Below are positions 1-7,085 of a DNA stretch of 16,465 nt, piece after piece. The notes below the pieces were generated by a model, which worked only from the letters and a program-made list of their open reading frames with translations, made no database searches and was not told the DNA's origin. A program made the translations under genes and the position numbers. Each line of letters begins with the position of its first letter. Position 1 is the first letter of the stretch. Source of the stretch: Gracilaria vermiculophylla (Eukaryota; Rhodophyta; Florideophyceae; Gracilariales; Gracilariaceae); the NCBI GenBank assembly GCA_019155205.2, contig JAHNZQ020000005.1, positions 1 through 16,465 on the forward strand. Direction: 5' to 3'.

Positions 1-72
1 TATTTCACAAAAGAATTCAATACTCATGATATTTCAGAAGGATTTGTTATTTATGAAAAACTTTCTATTTAA
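1..72 (+). CDS. C-terminal end of a first Rep (ORF482-like) copy, cut by the window edge
   Basis: The first 24 codons of the window, ending in TAA at 70-72, give a peptide ending EGFVIYEKLSI. The complete Rep at 7962-9410 ends EGFVIYEKLNI, and the preceding residues also align loosely. This is therefore the tail of a second replication-initiator gene of the same family, whose body lies upstream of the window. Codons and stop are intact, but nothing can be said about the rest of the gene. It means this region holds at least two plasmid-type rep genes in the same orientation about 9.3 kb apart, as expected for two related plasmids integrated in tandem or a co-integrate. Chance agreement of 10 of 11 terminal residues in frame with the stop is very unlikely. 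Confidence 0.85.
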   Translation, partial: YFTKEFNTHDISEGFVIYEKLSI

Positions 73-213
73 AAATATAACATAAACTATTTTTAGATAC
101 TTATGGGGTTAGACTGCATAGAAAATTGATTAAATTTAGTCCTATATAGTTTCTATATTAACTTTTTAACCAGTAACTATAAGGATCTAATCTAGTTCCA
201 ACAATCGAGTATA

Positions 214-252
214 CCTTTAAAAGTAGTCCAGACTACGGACTCTTTTTAAAGG
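214..252. terminator. Strong imperfect hairpin between rep copy 1 and toxin module 1
   Basis: CCTTTAAAA (214-222) pairs with TTTTAAAGG (244-252), and AGTCC (225-229) pairs with GGACT (237-241). A 2-nt internal mismatch separates the two helices and the loop is the 7 nt AGACTAC. It lies 142 nt after the first Rep stop and 44 nt before the next ATG. It could end transcription of rep copy 1 or be a structured element of that plasmid's origin. The rest of 73-295 shows only AT-rich DNA plus the TACTTATGGGGT motif at 98-109, which recurs at 9656-9667 downstream of the other rep gene. Confidence 0.55.
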
Positions 253-295
253 TAAGAAAATATTAATAATATCTTTTAAAAAATTATAGTTAGAA

Positions 296-1732
296 ATGGA
301 TAGATATGTATTTAGAAATTTTGTGTTAGGTTACTTTTTTGGTTGCTTTCTGTTTTTTTTGACATCTGAACAGAATTTAAACTTGGCAAAAATGGAAAAA
401 ATTGATCTTAGATTGCTAAAAAATGAAATAGTAGTTTTGAATTTAAGTGCTAATAAAAATATCTTTGTTAACACGTATGAGTCTTCGATTTATGATGTGG
501 AAGAAGTTGCGGTTAAAAAAGAAAACTCGATTCCAATTCCAATAAATATCAAAACAAAAAACGGAAAAAATTCTATTTTCGTTGAAGCTTTTCAAGCAAT
601 TCGAACGTTTCCAGCTCGTCCAAATTTAAACTATTATGATCCAGTTGAAAAACGAATTATCAAACCCTCAGTAATATTACAAGCACATTTGACGTGTATG
701 AAACAAGTTCAAGATTTACCTCGACAAATTATAAAAAAAGATAAAAGCGTCAAATTTGATAAAAATTATAGTGGCCTTTTTAAGAAAAATGAAAATTATG
801 AAAAGGTTTTTGGTTATAACTTGTACTTGGAGGAAAATCTCTCTAAAGATTCTTCAAAGAATAAAATAAAACAAGGGAAGCAAAAATTATTTAAAAAATA
901 CGGTAAAGAATCAGAACAGTATCTCCGAAATAATTTATTTGAAAATCCGTGTATTATTAAATCGGAGAAATGCAAATATTTGGACACTGATAATTTCGTA
1001 ACAATTTATTATGATGAATTTACAGACCTATTCGCAATCGTAGATTTAAAGAAAAATTGTTTGTTAGATTTTGGTATTGCGACAGAAATAAAATATGCTG
1101 AAATTTTCGCTTACAAATCTTCTGGTACTGTAAAATCACAGGAGATTTGTTTATCCCCAAATCAACGATTAGAAGATGATTCTCTGATCTCCCAAAATTT
1201 AGAATCTGGAAAATCTAATGAATTAGAAGTCTATCAAGAACCATATCTTCTAAGCTATGATGATGCTATAGCTGTATTAAAATCAAGATATGGCCGAATA
1301 GATGCCCTAAATTTTATAACTGTTGATAATGGTGAGTTCAAAATCCAAGAACAACAAGCTGCAAAAAAAATAGAACATGCGGTTTGTTTTGGAATAAAGA
1401 CAGAGGACTATGATTTTTCACAAGACCAAGCAAAAGAAATCAATGCTAACGGTGGAATCGTGGCTTATCTGCGAAAAGGTAACAAATTACCAAGCCTGGA
1501 TTTGATCAGGGCTTATCAAAATGCTATCAAAAATTTTTGTGAAGATCCGAATCAATCGGTTAGAAATGATAGGAGCACTTTTCGAGGGGAACCTTCTATT
1601 ACGTTTTTCAATCAAGAAACTCGACAAGTTGTTATTTTCGATCAAGAAACAAAGATTTTTATAACCGCTTATAAACTTGCTGAACGTAGTGTTGATGAGT
1701 ATTTAACAACTGGTAATATTGGAAGTAATTAA
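296..1732 (+). CDS. Large secreted/anchored toxin-like protein with C-terminal colicin-D-like nuclease domain
   Basis: 478 aa. Residues about 8-24 are a hydrophobic segment (signal peptide or N-terminal anchor). Residues 25-350 are not recognised. Residues about 355-478 follow the order of landmarks of colicin-D-type tRNA anticodon nuclease domains: KIEHAVCFGI (358-367, with His361 in the place of the catalytic His), a Gly-containing strand region near 430, FFNQETRQVVIFDQ (437-450), FITAYKL (455-461) and a terminal GNIG (473-476). The family cuts tRNA anticodon loops; that activity here is inferred. The immunity gene follows after 23 nt. A weaker look-alike, TIYYDEFTDLFAIVDLKK at about 236-253, suggests a degenerate earlier copy of the domain. 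Unlike the other toxins of the window it lacks the PQxPxxESV linker. ATG 296 is the first start and no clear ribosome site precedes it. Confidence 0.7.
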   Translation: MDRYVFRNFVLGYFFGCFLFFLTSEQNLNLAKMEKIDLRLLKNEIVVLNLSANKNIFVNTYESSIYDVEEVAVKKENSIPIPINIKTKNGKNSIFVEAFQAIRTFPARPNLNYYDPVEKRIIKPSVILQAHLTCMKQVQDLPRQIIKKDKSVKFDKNYSGLFKKNENYEKVFGYNLYLEENLSKDSSKNKIKQGKQKLFKKYGKESEQYLRNNLFENPCIIKSEKCKYLDTDNFVTIYYDEFTDLFAIVDLKKNCLLDFGIATEIKYAEIFAYKSSGTVKSQEICLSPNQRLEDDSLISQNLESGKSNELEVYQEPYLLSYDDAIAVLKSRYGRIDALNFITVDNGEFKIQEQQAAKKIEHAVCFGIKTEDYDFSQDQAKEINANGGIVAYLRKGNKLPSLDLIRAYQNAIKNFCEDPNQSVRNDRSTFRGEPSITFFNQETRQVVIFDQETKIFITAYKLAERSVDEYLTTGNIGSN

Positions 1733-1755
1733 ATTTAAAAATTAAGTAAAATTTT

Positions 1756-2247
1756 ATGACTAAAGATTTGGAAAAAAAATATCAGAACTTGAACAAAAAA
1801 AGACGCTACGAACTTTTGAATTACGATAAAAAACGACATCTTGAACTTTTGAATAAGCAGGGTGATGAATTCAAGTCAAAACTTCGAACTTATTCGATCA
1901 TACTAATCGATCATTTAAATTGGGAAATTCGGGATCAATATTTGGAATTATTAGAGAATTATAGGGAGGAGAAAATTGATAGTTTTAACTTCCAGATCAG
2001 ATTTTGTGAACGGTATGAATCTATTGAAAAAGTGGCAGATCTATTAAAATCGAATCGAGTTCTTCTTTCTCCTGATCAAAACTCCTTAGATTTTGGAGAT
2101 TTACTCTCAGAGATAGATAGTTGTTGCAAAGCGTATTCGGACGATCCGGAACCTTTTCGAAATAAGTTTGAAATTGGAGATGTTGAATTTCGAATTTCAA
2201 TTGAAAAAATTTATTTCAAAATTCAAAAATATTTGAACGAAGAGTGA
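1756..2247 (+). CDS. Colicin-D-immunity-like protein, module 1
   Basis: 163 aa, predicted cytoplasmic, charged and helical, starting 23 nt after the toxin gene and so probably cotranscribed. It aligns with the minus-strand protein at 14979-15488: both begin with a Lys/Arg-rich helix (YDKKRHLELL here, YQKERHLELL there), share LSPxxxSLDF (104-113), an acidic YxxDPE (127-132) and a C-terminal EFR..IEKIY..IQKYL helix. The C-terminal 100 residues (KIDSFNFQIRFCERYE, then acidic residues, then a closing helix) resemble the pattern of bacterial colicin D immunity proteins (Colicin_immun family), which bind and block the nuclease domain. The N-terminal 60 residues are an extra coiled/helical extension compared with the roughly 90-residue colicin D immunity protein. 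Family assignment is by pattern, not by search. Confidence 0.68.
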   Translation: MTKDLEKKYQNLNKKRRYELLNYDKKRHLELLNKQGDEFKSKLRTYSIILIDHLNWEIRDQYLELLENYREEKIDSFNFQIRFCERYESIEKVADLLKSNRVLLSPDQNSLDFGDLLSEIDSCCKAYSDDPEPFRNKFEIGDVEFRISIEKIYFKIQKYLNEE

Positions 2248-2265
2248 TGAATTATATCACTCTTC
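2239..2265 (+). terminator. Hairpin overlapping the immunity stop codon
   Basis: GAAGAGTGAT (2239-2248) pairs perfectly with ATCACTCTTC (2256-2265) around a 7-nt loop. The TGA of the immunity gene lies inside the structure. Few Ts follow, so it may act as an RNA 3'-end stabiliser, as often in plastids, as well as a terminator. Confidence 0.6.
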
Positions 2266-2304
2266 TATATTTCACCTTCACTCCCATTTTAAGGCCACAA
2301 TTTC

Positions 2305-2460
2305 ATTGAAGTATCACCCTACTCAACATATTGAGTAGGCTTCAGGGGCTCCTTCTTCAAAACTAAATTATTTTATCTTTCAGCTTCATCACTGATACCT
2401 GTTTATTTTCGACTTTATTTAGCTGAAGTTATATCACCCTACTTAATCTGTTAAGTGCGC
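2305..2460 (+). repeat. Repeated ATCACCCTACTyAA hairpin motif downstream of immunity gene
   Basis: ATCACCCTACTCAA near 2314-2326 forms a perfect 9-bp hairpin, CCTACTCAA (2318-2326) with TTGAGTAGG (2331-2339). About 115 nt later ATCACCCTACTTAA occurs again with a 6-bp ACTTAA/TTAAGT hairpin. An inverted relative, GAGTAGGGTTTCA, lies near 14870-14882, in the equivalent place downstream of the minus-strand immunity gene of module 4. The motif therefore travels with the 3' flank of colicin-D-type immunity genes. Function unknown. Confidence 0.5.
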
Positions 2461-2508
2461 TTAAATCGATCTGCCCTTAAAATAAAGGGCTTCTAAAATG
2501 AGATTTAT

Positions 2509-2600
2509 CTAATTGTTTGAGGGTTTCAATTGTTGATATAATTTGGATTTTCGAATAGAATCGTATTTGATGGAATATCCTTTCGATTGAAATGGAAACT
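2509..2600 (-). pseudogene. Remnant (A) of the ORF335 3' end
   Basis: Read on the minus strand this segment gives KGYSIKYDSIRKSKLYQQLK, closely matching the last 25 residues of the 335-aa protein at 5665-6672, followed by a few extra codons and a TAG at 2509-2511. Just upstream the frame is broken: the counterpart of the NSLFQ codons contains a shift and an in-frame stop. It is too short and broken to be a gene. It converges on module 1, as copies B and C converge on modules 2 and 3. Confidence 0.7.
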
Positions 2601-2710
2601 ATTTTTTGTATAGCTTAGTATAACCTAGGTAAATCAAAATCGATTTTTTATACTAAAATTCCTTAGTTGATATTAAGTTGGTAAAATCCGTCAGAATTAC
2701 GACTTACTTA

Positions 2711-2739
2711 CAAAAAGGGTTACATTTTGGCCCTTTTTG
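2711..2739. terminator. Perfect 9-bp hairpin in the 2.6-2.99 kb spacer
   Basis: CAAAAAGGG (2711-2719) pairs with CCCTTTTTG (2731-2739) around an 11-nt loop. It sits between remnant A and module 2. The remainder of 2640-2975 is AT-rich with A and T runs; I see no gene and could not choose a convincing promoter for module 2 in it. Confidence 0.4.
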
Positions 2740-2989
2740 AGATAAAATACGGATCGTTGATTATTGAATAAGCTGTATTTATAAGAGTTTAATTAACTTG
2801 AATTCACCTTTAAAAAAAAATAAAGGTTTACACTTTAAGAAGACATTTCCCTTTTTTAGATTTATTAAAGAAATTTTTTAAAAAAAAAAGTTTAAATTCT
2901 TGTACTGTTTGAAGAGATTATGTAAACTAAAGTGTACTCTTAATTTTTTTTAATTTTAAACTAAAATATTAATTTAGGAGAGTTTTTTT

Positions 2990-3144
2990 ATGAAGAAGTT
3001 GAATATTCTTGGGCTGATACTATTTCTAGGCTCGTTCGTTTATTTTTTTAAAAAGTCGAGAAAATTTCGACAATCGATTGGGGCTGCTATACTAGCTACA
3101 TCTATCCTTGCCTCTGGACCATTAAAATCCGAGGCAAAAGCGCA
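2990..3144 (+). pseudogene. Secretion leader of module 2 toxin gene, separated from its toxin part by a frameshift
   Basis: AGGAG at 2976-2980 stands 9 nt before the ATG. The reading frame gives a hydrophobic segment (residues about 5-20), a basic stretch KKSRKFRQS, a second hydrophobic run (AAILATSILASG) and a signal-peptidase-like EAKA end. The same order is found in module 4 (KFRQSIIAAF... then TTARAAG), so this is a conserved leader for export across a membrane. After about codon 51 the frame continues open to 3469, but that tail is out of frame with the conserved protein. The conserved sequence resumes in the -1 frame from about 3142, near AAAAGCGCAG. This is either a 1-nt deletion, a sequencing error or, less likely, programmed slippage. 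As it stands the leader is not joined to the toxin. Confidence 0.7.
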
Positions 3145-3747
3145 GATGCTTTTACTCCTCAACAACAGACTCCCCATAGTCAGAGGAATAGAGATTCTTT
3201 TAGTCAGGCTACAAAAAAACCAAGCTCAGAAAACCCCAATAATAATGGTTCAGATGGAGGTGGAGATGATGATAAGGGTATGCCACAATGTCCGAAAGTC
3301 GAATCAGTTGAAGAAACAGAAAAGCATCTTGAAAATATTGATGGATACATTAGGCGAATGGAAGAAAGTTCAGATTCAGAGAGTGAAGAAGAGCAGTGTC
3401 CGATTCATGAACAAAAGAAAGGAGGGATTGCTGAATTGCCAGACAGTTCCGAATATATCTATGGTTTAGAAACTAAAACTGCTAAAAAAGCATTAAAAAA
3501 AGTTTGGAAAAATCCGAATGCTCGGCAAGAAGTACTGGAAGCACTAAGTAAAATAGAGAAAGGAGAGCTTCTTCCACGAAATGAAAAAGATTTTAAAGGT
3601 TTTAAAAGCTTAAAAGAACTTAAATTTTCAAATACTCGAATGCTAATGCAACCTGGGAAAGATGGAGAACCTGATAAAATTGTGGTAATATGTATGCGTA
3701 GGGATTTGGACGATTTAGTTCCTAAATTAAGAAAGAAATACGAGTAA
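3142..3747 (+). pseudogene. Linker plus RelE/ParE-like C-terminal toxin domain of module 2 (out of frame with its leader)
   Basis: In this frame the sequence runs through a Gln/Ser/Asn/Gly-rich stretch with acidic residues, then the conserved linker PQCPKVESVEETEKH (from the first in-frame ATG at 3280) and an acidic Ser/Glu stretch. About 90 C-terminal residues follow, with a helix KKALKKVWKNPNARQEV, a KGEL turn, then GFKSLKELKFSNTRML and a strand ending VICMRRD. That helix-helix-strand layout with the xSLxELxF...RxL core resembles RelE/ParE-type mRNA-cleaving or gyrase-directed toxins; I give it as a likely fold, not a proven family. The gene is followed 17 nt later by a small acidic protein. 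If only ATG 3280 is used, a 155-aa protein without signal peptide would be made in the cell that encodes it. Confidence 0.62.
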
Positions 3748-3764
3748 AATAAGGAAATAAAAAT

Positions 3765-4115
3765 ATGAAGATAAAAAGAATTGAGTTTCTCCATGAAATA
3801 ACCAATATCGAGAATGAAAGCGTTGATGTTGCTATTGAGGACGAAAACGGTAATACGTATACAATGGACGTTAGTACTCCGGGAGATTTACAGGATGCAA
3901 TGGAGCAAGAAAAAACAAACTTTATTACACCCGGGGCTCCAAAGATCATCGTCAAAAAACTAACGAAAGAAATTGTTACAGAAGCAATCCAAGCTTATGC
4001 AAAAAATGAAGGTTACTATCTAAAACTTTACCAATTTGCTGATGAAATTGATATTTCTATTTTCAATAAATTAGCAGAGGAAAAACGTGCTTTTTGGGAC
4101 TTTGAAGAGGAATAA
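3765..4115 (+). CDS. Putative immunity/antitoxin protein of module 2
   Basis: 116 aa, acidic, no membrane segment. It starts 17 nt after the toxin stop with an AAGGAA ribosome site upstream, so the pair is probably one operon. Visible parts: an N-terminal strand region (IEFLHEITNIENESVDVAI), an acidic central loop, PGAPKIIVKKLTKE (57-70) and a C-terminal helical region YYLKLYQFADEIDISIFNKL. It does not resemble the colicin-D-type immunity proteins of the other modules. This fits its toxin having a different C-terminal domain. Immunity role is inferred from position, size and charge only. Confidence 0.6.
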   Translation: MKIKRIEFLHEITNIENESVDVAIEDENGNTYTMDVSTPGDLQDAMEQEKTNFITPGAPKIIVKKLTKEIVTEAIQAYAKNEGYYLKLYQFADEIDISIFNKLAEEKRAFWDFEEE

Positions 4116-4117
4116 CA

Positions 4118-4153
4118 AATAAGTAGCTCGAAATATATTTTAAGCTACTTATT
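4118..4153. terminator. Bidirectional hairpin between module 2 and convergent remnant B
   Basis: AATAAGTAGCT (4118-4128) pairs perfectly with AGCTACTTATT (4143-4153), an 11-bp stem with a 14-nt loop, starting 3 nt after the immunity stop. It stands between two convergent reading frames and could end transcription from both sides. Confidence 0.6.
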
Positions 4154-4175
4154 GAAAACTCTAAGAAATGGCTTT

Positions 4176-4410
4176 TTATTCTTTTAGCTGTTGATATAAT
4201 TTTGTTCGTCGAATACTTTTATATTTGATGGAATATCTTTTGGATTGAAATAAACTATTTGGATCTTTACTTTCGTAATACTTCTTCAAAGATATTTTCC
4301 CTTCCGCTTGAAGTTGAAATCCTGTTTTAATAATTTCTATCTTCTCTTCTTGAGGAAGATTCGCTAAAGTGATGAAATTATGGTGATTTAGGCCTTTTTC
4401 TGTATCCAAG
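4176..4410 (-). pseudogene. Remnant (B) of ORF335: C-terminal domain only
   Basis: An open minus-strand frame of 77 codons matching residues about 259-335 of the 335-aa protein (NFITL...EEKIEII..GFQLQAEGKISLKKYYES.DPNSLFQ...SIRRTKLYQQLKE). It has no ATG; the only possible start is TTG. The homology to ORF335 stops at about 4405-4410, where the sequence changes directly into the Ser/Arg-rich part of the module 3 toxin gene on the plus strand. That makes this a recombination junction. The C-terminal domain is well conserved despite truncation, which hints at conservation as DNA rather than as protein. Confidence 0.72.
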
Positions 4411-5127
4411 GATAAACAGACTCCCCATAGTCAGAGGAATAGGGGTCTTTCTAGTCGTGCAGCAAGGAAACCAAGTAATAATGGTAATGGTCCAGGAAAA
4501 CCGAATAATAATGGGTCAGGTGATGACGACGATGATAATGGCGTTCCACAATATCCAAAAGCAGAATCTGTTCAAGAAACAGAGAAACGAATTGAAAATA
4601 TGGATGAATACATTGCTAGAATGGAAGAAAGTTCGGATTCCGAGTCCGATTTTGATGAAGAGCAATGTGAAGTTGGTGAAAAGATAACAAGAGTCGTCTC
4701 TAAAGATAGCAGCATTACAAAAGTATCTTCTTCAACAGTTCGGGATAAAGGTAAGCATATTCCAGAATTTCTTAGTAAGGAACGCTTGAAAGGGGTGTTC
4801 GATGCTAGTAAATTGAAATATCTAAATTACGAAGATCGATTAAAATATTTGCGAAATAGAAACAATTTACCGGACGATGTGGTTTTTGAAGCACAAGATA
4901 AAATTGGAGAATTCTTATCAGCAGATGATACTTTTATAGCTCCGGGTTTTTTAGGATCACGAAAAATCAGAGGTACTGTTTTTATTAATTTAAGATTAAA
5001 CCAGTTCGGTTTTCGAGATGAGGGTTCCAATAAATATCGAACTGGCGGGTATATGAGTGACAAAAAAATTCGAATAGTAGTAAATTCAGGCTTTCATTTA
5101 TTTCCTACAGCAGGTGCCAATAATTAA
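4411..5127 (+). CDS. Orphan toxin of module 3: linker plus C-terminal toxin domain, no leader
   Basis: The DNA from about 4413 is clearly homologous to 3163-3400 of module 2 (shared ACAGACTCCCCATAGTCAG). It encodes the same Ser/Asn/Gly stretch, an Asp run, linker PQYPKAESVQETEKR and an acidic stretch MEESSDSESDFDEEQ. The leader and signal peptide are missing, and the first in-frame ATG is at 4600, inside the linker. The C-terminal domain (about 150 residues) differs from module 2: it has KGKHIPEFLSKERL, a YEDRLKYLRNRNNLP helix, a strand region VFINLRLNQFGFRDEG, then TGGYMSDKKIR and a final GFHLFP. The strand/Gly order and its immunity gene suggest a colicin-D-like fold, but the HA..FG motif is absent and a His-based Ntox-type fold is also possible. 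Likely a silent, swappable cassette. Confidence 0.65.
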   Translation, partial: DKQTPHSQRNRGLSSRAARKPSNNGNGPGKPNNNGSGDDDDDNGVPQYPKAESVQETEKRIENMDEYIARMEESSDSESDFDEEQCEVGEKITRVVSKDSSITKVSSSTVRDKGKHIPEFLSKERLKGVFDASKLKYLNYEDRLKYLRNRNNLPDDVVFEAQDKIGEFLSADDTFIAPGFLGSRKIRGTVFINLRLNQFGFRDEGSNKYRTGGYMSDKKIRIVVNSGFHLFPTAGANN

Positions 5128-5146
5128 ATTATTCTATGAATATTAA

Positions 5147-5632
5147 ATGATGAAACATAATTTAAATCTCGTTCGGTATAAAGAGTTATTAAAAAAAGAA
5201 AAAAATTTAAATCTGGAAAATAAATCATTACTTATTGAAAATAAAGATGAATTCTTAGAATTTCTTTCTTATAACAGCAAATTAGAAAATTCGATATCTT
5301 ATCAGAATAAGGAGAAATATTACTCGTTAATATCTCAATATCTAGATAATTTAATTCCACCGCACTTATTTCAGGGGGAATTTGTAGAATTGGAGCAAAA
5401 AGATGCTAAAGCTGCGAAAATTTTTCTAAATGAGATAAAAGAATCACAGACGTTTTCAATCGGGTTAATAGCGATAAAATTTGGATCGCTGGTTGGTAAA
5501 ATATCTAAATTATCAGATATCGCGAATGAATTTGGCCCCGAGGAAGGTATTAGTAACGAAAACTTTCGGAAATCAATCAAAAAAATTTATTCTGAAATGG
5601 TAGCTTTAGAAAATCAATCGGAAGAAATATAG
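5147..5632 (+). CDS. Immunity-like protein of module 3 (colicin-D-immunity-like C-terminus)
   Basis: 161 aa beginning with two adjacent ATG codons, 19 nt after the orphan toxin. The N-terminal half is Lys/Glu/Asn-rich and helical. The C-terminal half has FGSLVGKI, an acidic EFGPEE, then GISNENFRKSIKKIY. This matches FSKIISGLI...FLTEEEFREVIQ in the protein at 11263-11808 and the LDF...EFR...IY pattern of the other two immunity proteins. I take it as a diverged member of the same family, probably neutralising the neighbouring C-terminal domain. No membrane segment or signal is visible. Confidence 0.6.
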   Translation: MMKHNLNLVRYKELLKKEKNLNLENKSLLIENKDEFLEFLSYNSKLENSISYQNKEKYYSLISQYLDNLIPPHLFQGEFVELEQKDAKAAKIFLNEIKESQTFSIGLIAIKFGSLVGKISKLSDIANEFGPEEGISNENFRKSIKKIYSEMVALENQSEEI

Positions 5633-5664
5633 ATCTAATTGTAAACCTTATCGATAGTAATTCT

Positions 5665-6672
5665 TCACTCTTTTAAACTTTTATAAAGTGGAGTACGTCT
5701 AATACTGTCATATTTGATACTGTAGCCTTTAAGTTGAACTAAACTATTTGGATCTGTGCTTTCATAATAATTCTTCAATGAGATTGTTCCTTGAGCTTGA
5801 AGTTGAAATCCTCTTTGAATGATTTCTATTCGCTCCTGTTCTGAGATTTTTCCTAAAGTAATGAAATTGGATCCATTAAGGCCTTTCTGTTGATTTGAGG
5901 ATATATTATACGGTTGGCTTGGTTTGCTGTCCTTAAAATCGATTTTAGAGGCCTCTGAGAGAGTTTTTGATTCAATATCTTTTCGCCGAGAAGTTGAATC
6001 TCTAATTTCACTACGTACGGCACTTCGTTTCGGATCATTTTCTGGCAAATAAAGCTCCTTTTTTCCTTCCAGGGTATAATGACCCTGCTGAATAGCTTTC
6101 GAGTATTCTAGGGGCTGTGAAGGCTCGCTGGGAGCATATTTTGGATTCTCTAGCTTAGATTCTAATTGAATTATTTTTTGTTGTATTTTTTGTTGAAGTC
6201 TTTCGACTTGCTCCGCTAGAGAATCAACTTGATTTTGAAGAATTTGAATCTTTGCATCCAAACCAGGACTCGAACTCGGGTAAGTAGAGTTGCTAGCTTC
6301 AGTGTATCCAAATAAAAATTGAAGGAGAGCACCTTTTTTGTTTTGTCGAATAATATTTTGGACCTTTCGCCAAAAGAAAGGTTGTAGATTTGTGTCTAAA
6401 ATTTCATAATTGTCTCCGTTTTCAAGAATTTCTAATGCGTAAAGAAAAAAACCTCTGAGAGATCGTATTTTTCGTTGTTTAGAATCTAATTCTTCGATTA
6501 CTTGGGCTACTGAATAAAGAAAATCTATCTGAATGTTTGTTTGTGAAAAGAGAAACAGATAATAATTTTGATCGACTTGAAAATAGGAGTAAAAAATTTT
6601 TTGTTCTTTCAACTGATTAAAAATAGAAGAATCTGGAATTTGTTGTGTTTGAAAAAAGAAAATGTTTTGCAT
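5665..6672 (-). CDS. ORF335: unrecognised coiled-coil protein with a conserved C-terminal domain, source of the dispersed remnants
   Basis: 335 aa with an ATG start and the only full-length copy of this family in the window. Residues 1-125 form an N-terminal domain rich in Phe/Tyr/Gln, with a helical stretch SVAQVIEELDSKQRKIRSLRG (54-74, basic at its end). Residues 138-175 are a clear coiled coil (IQILQNQVDSLAEQVERLQQ and on), so it probably oligomerises. A Pro/Ser/Lys-rich linker covers about 178-260. Residues 262-335 are a compact domain with several predicted helices (ISEQERIEIIQRGFQLQAQG, SLKNYYES, then KGYSIKYDSIRRTPLYKSL), basic enough to bind DNA. I do not recognise a named family; plasmid regulation, partition or recombination are guesses. 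It is convergent with module 3 and divergent from the recombinase-rep operon, and has its own promoter. Confidence 0.75.
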   Translation of the reverse strand: MQNIFFFQTQQIPDSSIFNQLKEQKIFYSYFQVDQNYYLFLFSQTNIQIDFLYSVAQVIEELDSKQRKIRSLRGFFLYALEILENGDNYEILDTNLQPFFWRKVQNIIRQNKKGALLQFLFGYTEASNSTYPSSSPGLDAKIQILQNQVDSLAEQVERLQQKIQQKIIQLESKLENPKYAPSEPSQPLEYSKAIQQGHYTLEGKKELYLPENDPKRSAVRSEIRDSTSRRKDIESKTLSEASKIDFKDSKPSQPYNISSNQQKGLNGSNFITLGKISEQERIEIIQRGFQLQAQGTISLKNYYESTDPNSLVQLKGYSIKYDSIRRTPLYKSLKE

Positions 6673-6708
6673 ATTATTTTGTTTTTGTATTTTTTATAAG
6701 CGTATTTA

Positions 6709-6737
6709 ATTATAAATAATATATGTTAATTTGTAAA
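6709..6737 (-). promoter_or_regulatory. Sigma-70-type promoter for ORF335
   Basis: On the minus strand TTTACA (6732-6737) is followed by a 17-nt spacer and a perfect TATAAT (6709-6714). Transcription would start near 6702, about 30 nt before the ORF335 ATG. The TAAGCGTA motif at 6697-6704 overlaps the expected start point. Confidence 0.65.
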
Positions 6738-6977
6738 GTGTTAACAATGATTTTTTCTACTACAGTTTGTTTAGTATAGTATTATACTCTAAATTAATCT
6801 AATTTAAGCAAATATTTTGTCGTAATTAATCTTGTGGTGTTTAAAAGTAGTATTGGAAAGTTTTAATGGGCGTATTTATATATACGCTTATTTAATAGTA
6901 TAGTTTATATCTATTGTAGAAACTTAATCTAACAATTGAATTCTTTATTTTCTGGTAAAAAGGGGCTATAGGAGGAA

Positions 6978-7085
6978 ATGACGTTCTTTCTGCAAAAAAA
7001 ATCCTTCTTCGAGGTATATAAATTTAGAATATTTACGCTTAAAATAAGTTTATTGTGCATTTTGCCCTGTATTAGAGTGTTTTAA
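6978..7085 (+). CDS. Possible 35-aa peptide with strong ribosome site
   Basis: AGGAGG at 6970-6975 precedes ATG 6978 by only 2 nt, and an open frame of 35 codons ends with TAA at 7083-7085. The product is basic at first and hydrophobic towards the end (LKISLLCILPCI). The TACGCTTA motif lies inside the frame. The tight spacing and small size leave doubt; it may be a chance purine run. Confidence 0.22.
   Translation: MTFFLQKKSFFEVYKFRIFTLKISLLCILPCIRVF

Noticed and set aside
3459..3955. Minus-strand open frames opposite the module 2 toxin and immunity genes
   Set aside because: Phe/Ser/Ile-rich shadows of genuine plus-strand genes; no start signals and no sensible domains.
4827..5580. Minus-strand frames opposite module 3
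   Set aside because: Shadows of the toxin and immunity genes, no ribosome sites.
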